Shown here: piece after piece, positions 58,531-64,000 of the stretch | How positions within the stretch are numbered: position 1 is the stretch's first letter | Layout of the letters: each line of letters begins with the position of its first letter | Assembly (NCBI RefSeq): GCF_026104355.1 | Contig: NZ_CP110535.1 | Location: 2,852,001-2,916,000, forward strand | Source: Halomonas sp. BDJS001 | GTDB taxonomy: Bacteria; Pseudomonadota; Gammaproteobacteria; Pseudomonadales; Halomonadaceae | Direction: 5' to 3' | DNA: 64,000 nucleotides | The notes under the pieces: model-generated | The model's input: only the letters and a program-made list of their open reading frames with translations | What the model was told of the DNA's origin: nothing | The model's database searches: none | Program-made: the position numbers and the translations under genes

Positions 58531-59544
58531 GTGACGGTGACCGTCTCGATGCATTTTGTAAATGAGCTGTTTAAAGGCTTGCCCAGCAGCTCAACATCGC
58601 CCACACGCTACCTGGAACGGGCGGGTATTTCGCCCTTTTTACTTTCGGCCCCCCATGGCCGCGTCACGGTTGAGCAGTTTGCCGAACTGTATCGCGGGCT
58701 GGTGAACGAACTGGACGATGAAACGCCCGGCTTCTTTTCCCGCCCATTGCGGGGAGGCACCCTGAAGCTGCTGTGTTTAAGCATGCTGGATGCGCCCAAT
58801 TTACAGGTTGCGCTGCACCGCTATACGCAGTTCTTCCGTATTCTTCTCGACGATTTTGGCTATGTGTTTACGCTTGAAGGAGACTTCGCTTGCATGGCGC
58901 TAATAGAGCATGCGCCCTTATTGGGCAGCCGCACTCTGATTCATGAGCTGATGCTCAAGCTGTTCCACGGCATCGCGTCGTGGATGATTGCGCGTAAAAT
59001 ACCGCCCATTTTGATGGAGTGCGCTTACCCCCAGCCGCCATACAGCGCTGATTATCTCTATTTTTACCCCGGCACGGTGCGCTTTGAGCAGGCACAAACC
59101 GCGATCTATATAGACCGCGATTTCCTTGATCACCCTATTCGACAGACCAAGAAACACCTGGGCGCTTTTCTAAAGCGCGCCCCGGCAGACTGGTTCTATG
59201 TGTCGTTTGCAGATCGCCTGCTCACCCACCGGGTGCGCGAACACCTCGCACGCCACCTGACCACTTCCGGCACAGTGCATAGCGTCGCTGATGCGTTGCA
59301 TATGTCCCCACGTACACTGGCGCGGCATCTCAAAAGGGAGGGCACTCACTTTCAAGCGGTCAAGGATGAGTACCGCCGCGATGTAGCGATTCAGGCTCTT
59401 ACCTGCAGTGAGAAGCCGCTGATCAGCATCGCGGAGGCGTTGAGCTTTGAGGATCTAGCCTGCTTTAGTCGTGCCTTTAAAACCTGGACAGGGAATTCGC
59501 CCGCCGCGTATCGCAAAGCACGCACGGCGGGGAATGTTCGCTAA
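58531..59544 (+). CDS. AraC-family regulator of the adjacent fatty acid cluster (inferred)
   Basis: 337-aa protein: N-terminal arabinose-binding-like domain (PF12625 type; PTRYLERAGISPFLLSA), then a C-terminal AraC DNA-binding domain (about 240-335; SVADALHMSPRTLARHLKREG and ISIAEALSFEDLACFSRAFK). Related proteins control long-chain fatty acid, wax or PHA genes. It converges with the acyl-CoA synthetase cluster, which suggests control of it. GTG start at 58531; an ATG at 58549 is possible. Confidence 0.85.
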   Translation: MTVTVSMHFVNELFKGLPSSSTSPTRYLERAGISPFLLSAPHGRVTVEQFAELYRGLVNELDDETPGFFSRPLRGGTLKLLCLSMLDAPNLQVALHRYTQFFRILLDDFGYVFTLEGDFACMALIEHAPLLGSRTLIHELMLKLFHGIASWMIARKIPPILMECAYPQPPYSADYLYFYPGTVRFEQAQTAIYIDRDFLDHPIRQTKKHLGAFLKRAPADWFYVSFADRLLTHRVREHLARHLTTSGTVHSVADALHMSPRTLARHLKREGTHFQAVKDEYRRDVAIQALTCSEKPLISIAEALSFEDLACFSRAFKTWTGNSPAAYRKARTAGNVR

Positions 59545-59561
59545 TCTACCGAGGGAATAGC

Positions 59562-61220
59562 CTAAATTTCGGTGCGGATACGTTTCTTATCCAGCTTGCC
59601 CACGCTGGTTTTGGGTATCTCATCGACGAAGCGAATCATGCTGGGAACCGCCCAGCGGTTGAGCTTTCCTTGAGCCACAAACTGCTCTAAAAACGCCTGT
59701 ACGGTTTCGGTGGTGGGCGGGTTGTTCAGATCCACGGGGACAGCTAATGCGGCCGGCCGCTCCCCCCATTTATCGTCCGCCACCCCGATCACCGCCACTT
59801 CGGCAATGCCTGGGCACTGGCTGATATAACTCTCCAGCTCCAACGATGAGAGCCACTCGCCGCCGGTTTTAATCACATCTTTAATGCGGTCGCTAATGGT
59901 CAGAAAGCCCCGCTCATCAAGCGAGCCCACATCCCCGGTATGCAGCCAGCCGTTGCGCCATAGCTCCGCACTGCGCTTCTCCTCTTTATAGTAGGCCTGG
60001 GTCAGCCAGGGCGCTTGAACACGGACTTCGCCAACGCTTTTACCATCACTGGGTAGCGGCTCGCCGTCCGCATCGACCACTTGCAGTTTAACCAATGGTA
60101 TCGGCAGGCCCGCTTTACAGCGCCAGGGTAGCTGGGTCTCAAAATCGGCTTCGCCGATATCCTGCGGTAGAATATCGGCAGTGAGTAGCGGGCAGGTTTC
60201 CGACATACCATATGCACTGCGAGTGTCGATCCCCAACGCCCATGCCTTGCTCGCTAGCGACTCGGTTAACGCACTGCCGCCGACCAATACTTTCCAGCCG
60301 GAGAGGTCGACCTGTTTTGAGGCAATCGCCTCGGCGCTAACGACCATGTTGAGCAACGTTGGCACGCAGTGGGAGAAATCGACCTTCTCGCTAACCAGCA
60401 ATTTGACCAACATTTCCGGCTCGTAGCGGCCAGGGTAGACCTGGGTAGCCCCCATCAGCGTGGCGGTATACGGCACTCCCCAGGCGTGAACGTGAAACAT
60501 GGGGGTAATTGGCATATAGACCTTGTCGCGGTTGAGCAGCTCAAAACCGGGCGCCTGGAAAGCGCTAGACTCATTCAAGGTATGCAGCACCAACTGGCGG
60601 TGGGTGAAGAAAACCCCTTTGGGGTTACCCGTGGTGCCGGTGGTGTAGAACAGCGTAGCAACGGCGTTTTCATCAAAGGTGGGAAAATTGTAGTGGGTGG
60701 GCTGCTGGCTTAATAGCGCTTCAAACTCCCCCACCAGTGGCAGCGAGGTTTCGACTGTTTGCGGAGCCTCCTGACACAGCAGGTAGCCACGTACTTGGGG
60801 CAGTTTATCGGCCAGCGGCTCAAGCAGCGGCACAAACTCTTCATGCACGATGACGAAAACGTCTTCGGCGTGATCCATGGTGTAGAGGATTTGCTCCGGA
60901 GCCAGGCGCACGTTCACCGTGTGGAGTACCGCGCCGATCATTGGAATGGCGAAGAAGCACTCCAGATAGCGGTGGCTATCCCAATCCAGCACCGCAACTA
61001 CGTCACCGGCTTGTACGCCCTGGGATGTCAGCGTATGGGCCAGTTGGTGCACCCTCTCACGAAAGCGCTCGTAGTTGTGACGACTCTGATCCCGGTAGAC
61101 AATTTGATTATCGCCCGCCATGCGCACGCCTGCCTCCAGCAGGTCGCCAATCATTAAAGCGGGGTTTGTCGCAGAGGCCGCGGCGGGTAAAATTTTTGGG
61201 GTAACCGAAAACATAAACAC
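59562..61220 (-). CDS. Acyl-CoA synthetase (medium/long chain, AlkK-like)
   Basis: 552-aa AMP-binding enzyme that activates fatty acids as acyl-CoA. Core motif LFYTTGTTGNPKGV, then GMSETCPLL (A5-like), HTGDVG and KTGGEWLSSLELE; it ends with the A10 lysine (KTSVGKLDKK). It closes a minus-strand run after the thiolase gene (36 bp gap), and converges on the AraC-type gene. Confidence 0.92.
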   Translation of the reverse strand: MFMFSVTPKILPAAASATNPALMIGDLLEAGVRMAGDNQIVYRDQSRHNYERFRERVHQLAHTLTSQGVQAGDVVAVLDWDSHRYLECFFAIPMIGAVLHTVNVRLAPEQILYTMDHAEDVFVIVHEEFVPLLEPLADKLPQVRGYLLCQEAPQTVETSLPLVGEFEALLSQQPTHYNFPTFDENAVATLFYTTGTTGNPKGVFFTHRQLVLHTLNESSAFQAPGFELLNRDKVYMPITPMFHVHAWGVPYTATLMGATQVYPGRYEPEMLVKLLVSEKVDFSHCVPTLLNMVVSAEAIASKQVDLSGWKVLVGGSALTESLASKAWALGIDTRSAYGMSETCPLLTADILPQDIGEADFETQLPWRCKAGLPIPLVKLQVVDADGEPLPSDGKSVGEVRVQAPWLTQAYYKEEKRSAELWRNGWLHTGDVGSLDERGFLTISDRIKDVIKTGGEWLSSLELESYISQCPGIAEVAVIGVADDKWGERPAALAVPVDLNNPPTTETVQAFLEQFVAQGKLNRWAVPSMIRFVDEIPKTSVGKLDKKRIRTEI

Positions 61221-61255
61221 TCCTTTAAACTTGTTCTTGTGGCAATCAAGTTAAA

Positions 61256-62443
61256 TCAGCCGCGCTCGATTAGCAGGGCGATACCCTGCCCCCCACCAAT
61301 ACACAGGGTGATCAAGCCGTAGCGGCCATTGATACGCTCCAGCTCGTGTAGCGCTTTGAGAATCAGAATAGCCCCGGTGGCCCCCACCGGATGCCCCAAG
61401 GCCACCGCGCCGCCGTTGGGATTGAGCTTCGCTAACGGGAAACCAAGCGTTTCCGCCACCGCCATGGCTTGGGCAGCAAAGGCTTCGTTGGACTCAATCA
61501 CATCAATATCGTTGATGTTTAGCCCCGCCTGCTGCAGGCAGCGTTTCACTGCAGGAATCGGCCCCAGCCCCATCACCCCGGGCTCAACGCCTGCAGTAGT
61601 GGCAACGCGTAGATGCGCCCTGGGCACTAAGCCGCGCTGCGCGGCTTCATCGCCGTGGGCCAGCACCAACGTGGCCGCACCGTCGTTAATTCCCGAGGCA
61701 TTGCCTGCGGTAACCACGCCATCTTTCTGGAAGGCAGGCTTAAGCCGCGCTAAGTCGCTAAACTCAACACCTTCGCGTACATGCTCATCGCGCAAGAAGG
61801 GTACTGTTTGCTTACCGCGGCTGACCTCCACCGCGACGATTTGATCATCAAAGCGGCCTTCCGCGATGGCACGCGTCGCTTTTTGATGGCTCTCAAGGGC
61901 AAACTGATCCAGTTGTTCTCGACTTAAGCCATACTGCTTGGCAATGTTCTCGGCGGTGCAGCCCATATGCCCGCTGCCAAAGGGGTCACTCAAGATGCCC
62001 AGGGTTAAATCCTCAACGTTCAACTCCCCCATACGCACGCCGTTGCGCGCCTGTGGCGGCAGCAGGTAAGCCCCTCTCGACATTGACTCAGCGCCACCTG
62101 CCAGCGCTAAGCGGCTATCCCCCATGGCAATCTGCTGGGCGGCTGAAACCACCGCCTGTACGCCTGAACCACACAGCCGATTGATGTTGAACGCCCCGGC
62201 CTCTTTCGGCACGCCAGCTTCGAGGGCAATATGGCGCGCCAGATAGGCATCCTGGGGGCCGGTGGTAATAATATGGCCGTATACCGAGTGATCGATATCG
62301 CCGCCCTCAACGCCTGCCCGGCGCAACGCCTCTTTGGCGGTGATCGCCCCCAGTTCAAACGGCGCCTTGGTTGAGAGCGACCCGCCAAAACTCCCGATCG
62401 CGGTTCGTGCACCGCCTAATATCACTACATCATCCAACCGCAT
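61256..62443 (-). CDS. Acetyl-CoA C-acyltransferase (thiolase)
   Basis: 395-aa thiolase, biosynthetic/degradative AtoB-PhaA-like. Nucleophile Cys91 (INRLCGSGVQ), His in LGHPVGATGAI and the late Cys (LCIGGGQG). Differs from fadA and probably handles acetoacetyl-CoA or other substrates. Sits between the acyl-CoA dehydrogenase and synthetase genes on the same strand. Confidence 0.93.
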   Translation of the reverse strand: MRLDDVVILGGARTAIGSFGGSLSTKAPFELGAITAKEALRRAGVEGGDIDHSVYGHIITTGPQDAYLARHIALEAGVPKEAGAFNINRLCGSGVQAVVSAAQQIAMGDSRLALAGGAESMSRGAYLLPPQARNGVRMGELNVEDLTLGILSDPFGSGHMGCTAENIAKQYGLSREQLDQFALESHQKATRAIAEGRFDDQIVAVEVSRGKQTVPFLRDEHVREGVEFSDLARLKPAFQKDGVVTAGNASGINDGAATLVLAHGDEAAQRGLVPRAHLRVATTAGVEPGVMGLGPIPAVKRCLQQAGLNINDIDVIESNEAFAAQAMAVAETLGFPLAKLNPNGGAVALGHPVGATGAILILKALHELERINGRYGLITLCIGGGQGIALLIERG

Positions 62444-62491
62444 GGCTCTCTCCTGTGTTCAAACGCCTTGCTTTTTCATTCAATCACATAG

Positions 62492-63633
62492 CTAAGCCAC
62501 TTTGCCCAGCAGCGAGCGGGCGACCACTTCTTTCATGATCTCTGAGCTGCCGGCATAAATCGTTTGTACTCGGGCATCCAGATAAAAGCGTGAAATGGGA
62601 TATTCGTGGGTGTAGCCGTAACCGCCGAATAGCTGCAGGCAGCGATCCACCGCTTGACACTGCAGCTCGCTGAGCTGAAGTTTTAAAATCGCCGCATCCG
62701 TGCTGCTCATGGTGCCCTGGCGGTACTTTTCGACGCAGTGCTCAAAGTAGGCGCGGGCTACGTCCAACTGGGCTTTGATCTCTGCCAAGGTAAAGCGGGT
62801 ATTTTGAAAATCCGCCACCCGCTGTCCAAACGCTTGACGCTGCTGTACGTACTCCAACGTCAGCGCCAACGCTCCTTCTACAGCGCCCAACGCCTGAGCT
62901 CCGACTCCCAGGCGCTCACGGGGCAGTTCCTGCATTAAGTAGCGAAACCCAGCACCCTCTTCACCCAGCAGCGCATCATGGGGTAGCTGCATCCGATCAA
63001 AGGCAAGCTCGGCGGTGTCGCTGGCGTGCTGACCGATCTTTTAATCGGCTTACCCCGCGAGAAGCCAGATAAGTGGGTATCGACCAAAAACAGCGAGACC
63101 CCTTTGGCACCGGCGACGGGATCCGTTTTGGCACACACAATGACTAAGTCGGCAAACTGGCCGTTGGTGATAAAGATTTTGCTGCCGTTTAACTCCCAGC
63201 CCTCGGCAGTGCGCTTTGCGCGGGTTCTCATTGACGCAAGATCACTCCCCGCATGGGGTTCGGTCATCGCGATGGCGCCAAGATATTCACCACGAGCCAT
63301 GGCAGGCAGCCACTGCTCCCGCTGAGCAGCTGTTCCCAAATTTTGTAGGTAGGGCATCACGATATTGGCGTGAATATTATAAGCGCTGGCCAGGCCACCA
63401 AACCCTTGGCGGGACAACTCTTCCAGCGCCAGCTGGGTGATGGCAATATCAGCGCCCGATCCGCCATGCTGTTCGTCCAGGTCAATACCGAGCAGGCCCG
63501 CAGCACCCAGCGCATGCCACAGCGAGCGGGGTATTTCGCCTGAGGCCTCCCACTCATCATAGTAAGGGGCGACCTCCTGACGGAGGCAGCGTTTGATCAT
63601 GGCGTGAAACAGTTCGGTCGTTTGCGCGTCCAT
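62492..63633 (-). CDS. Acyl-CoA dehydrogenase, broken by one single-base deletion
   Basis: 380-aa flavoprotein of beta-oxidation if restored. N-terminal part (63633 down to 63043): MDAQTTELFHAMIKR..., GAIAMTEPHAGSDLAS (FAD/substrate segment) and GSKIFITNGQFADLVIVCAKT. The frame breaks after GKPIK; adding one A to the AAAA run at 63039-63042 (minus strand) restores KKIGQHASDTAELAFDRMQ, and the rest (LQLFGGYGYTHEYP, C-terminal catalytic region) follows. It starts three bases after the upstream stop, ATG 63633 with AAGGGG. Confidence 0.88.
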
Positions 63634-63635
63634 GC

Positions 63636-64000
63636 TCACCCCTTGAGCTCTTGGCGTAGATGGCGCTTGAGAATTTTGCCTGCGGTACTCTTGGGTAGCG
63701 CATCGGCAAAGAGGATGCGCTTAGGTACTTTATAAGGCGCCATCAGCGTTTTTGCATGATGGATCAGCTCCTCCTCGCTTGCCTCTTGGCCCTCTTTCAG
63801 TACCACCACTGCCGTAATGGCTTCGATCCACTTCTCATCCGGCTGGCCGATCACCGCCACTTCGGATACCGCCGGGTGCTTGAATAGCCCCTCCTCTACT
63901 TCACGGCTAGCCACCAGCACGCCGCCGGTATTGATCACGTCCTTGATCCGGTCAACAACGTATAAGTAGCCCGCTTCATCAAAGTAGCCCATATCCCCGG
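63636..64000 (-). CDS. Acyl-CoA synthetase, C-terminal part only (runs off right edge)
   Basis: At least 121 codons of an AMP-binding enzyme: GD-MGYFDEAGYLYVVDRIKDVINTGG, EVEEGLFKHP and the C-terminal lysine motif (PKSTAGKILKRHLR). The frame is open through 64000, so the N-terminus lies outside the window. First known gene of the fatty acid cluster; its stop (63636) overlaps the GTG ahead of the acyl-CoA dehydrogenase. Confidence 0.92.
   Translation of the reverse strand, partial: GDMGYFDEAGYLYVVDRIKDVINTGGVLVASREVEEGLFKHPAVSEVAVIGQPDEKWIEAITAVVVLKEGQEASEEELIHHAKTLMAPYKVPKRILFADALPKSTAGKILKRHLRQELKG

Overview
The window reads as a chromosomal segment of a moderately GC-rich gammaproteobacterium, most likely Halomonas or a close relative (Halomonadaceae). 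This is inferred from gene content and order: a fused EIIA-HPr-EI fructose PTS, a rhomboid / metallophosphoesterase / NAD-kinase run, rimB-rimK, suf with a SufR-type regulator, and fadBA. It is ordinary chromosome: no rRNA, tRNA, IS element, phage or CRISPR array was seen. The only mobile-type module is a small ccdAB toxin-antitoxin pair.

Layout. 1-6.7 kb: fructose PTS regulon (fruR, divergent fruBKA) with a perfect Cra/FruR operator between them, then pgi. 8.6-12.9 kb: small accessory genes (Fic-like protein, GNAT acetyltransferase, DinB-like protein, SDR, radical SAM protein, winged-helix protein). 12.9-20 kb: a caa3-type cytochrome c oxidase cluster on the minus strand (ctaC with fused cytochrome c, a fused subunit I+III, a small membrane protein, a CcoI/FixI-type copper P-ATPase), flanked by DUF2231 and CopD-like membrane proteins. 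20-25.9 kb: DUF2797, YeaC, rhomboid protease, metallophosphoesterase, NAD kinase, DMT transporter and a Pmp3-domain protein. 26-33.8 kb: CBS protein, small membrane protein, and a proline catabolism module (AraC-type regulator, putP, putA without a DNA-binding domain). 34-35.9 kb: ccdAB, OmpW, YqcC. 36-39.9 kb: DUF3549, RimB-like protease, RimK, SanA-like protein. 39.9-46 kb: sufR-sufBCDS-sufT on the minus strand. 46-49.7 kb: small single genes. 49.7-53.1 kb: fadBA. 53.5-58.4 kb: DUF5924, SlyA, Usp, Uup. 58.5-64 kb: an AraC regulator converging on a second fatty-acid activation and beta-oxidation cluster that runs off the right edge.

How the parts work together. Fructose enters through FruA as fructose-1-phosphate, FruK makes fructose-1,6-bisphosphate, and the operator suggests FruR control. 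Proline enters through PutP and is oxidised to glutamate by PutA; because this PutA lacks the ribbon-helix-helix repressor domain, the adjacent AraC-type protein is the likely regulator, and a 21-bp-spaced direct repeat beside it is a candidate binding site. Suf builds Fe-S clusters under a Rrf2 sensor.

Points of most interest: two intergenic regions carry the same 13-base motif next to a minus-strand intrinsic terminator and look like related small RNAs; a Fic protein has lost its catalytic histidine; a CcdB toxin lacks the gyrase-poisoning tryptophan; and four single-base deletions in homopolymers break three otherwise intact genes, which points more to sequencing error than to gene decay. 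I did not find a clearly new multi-gene defence or metabolic system here.
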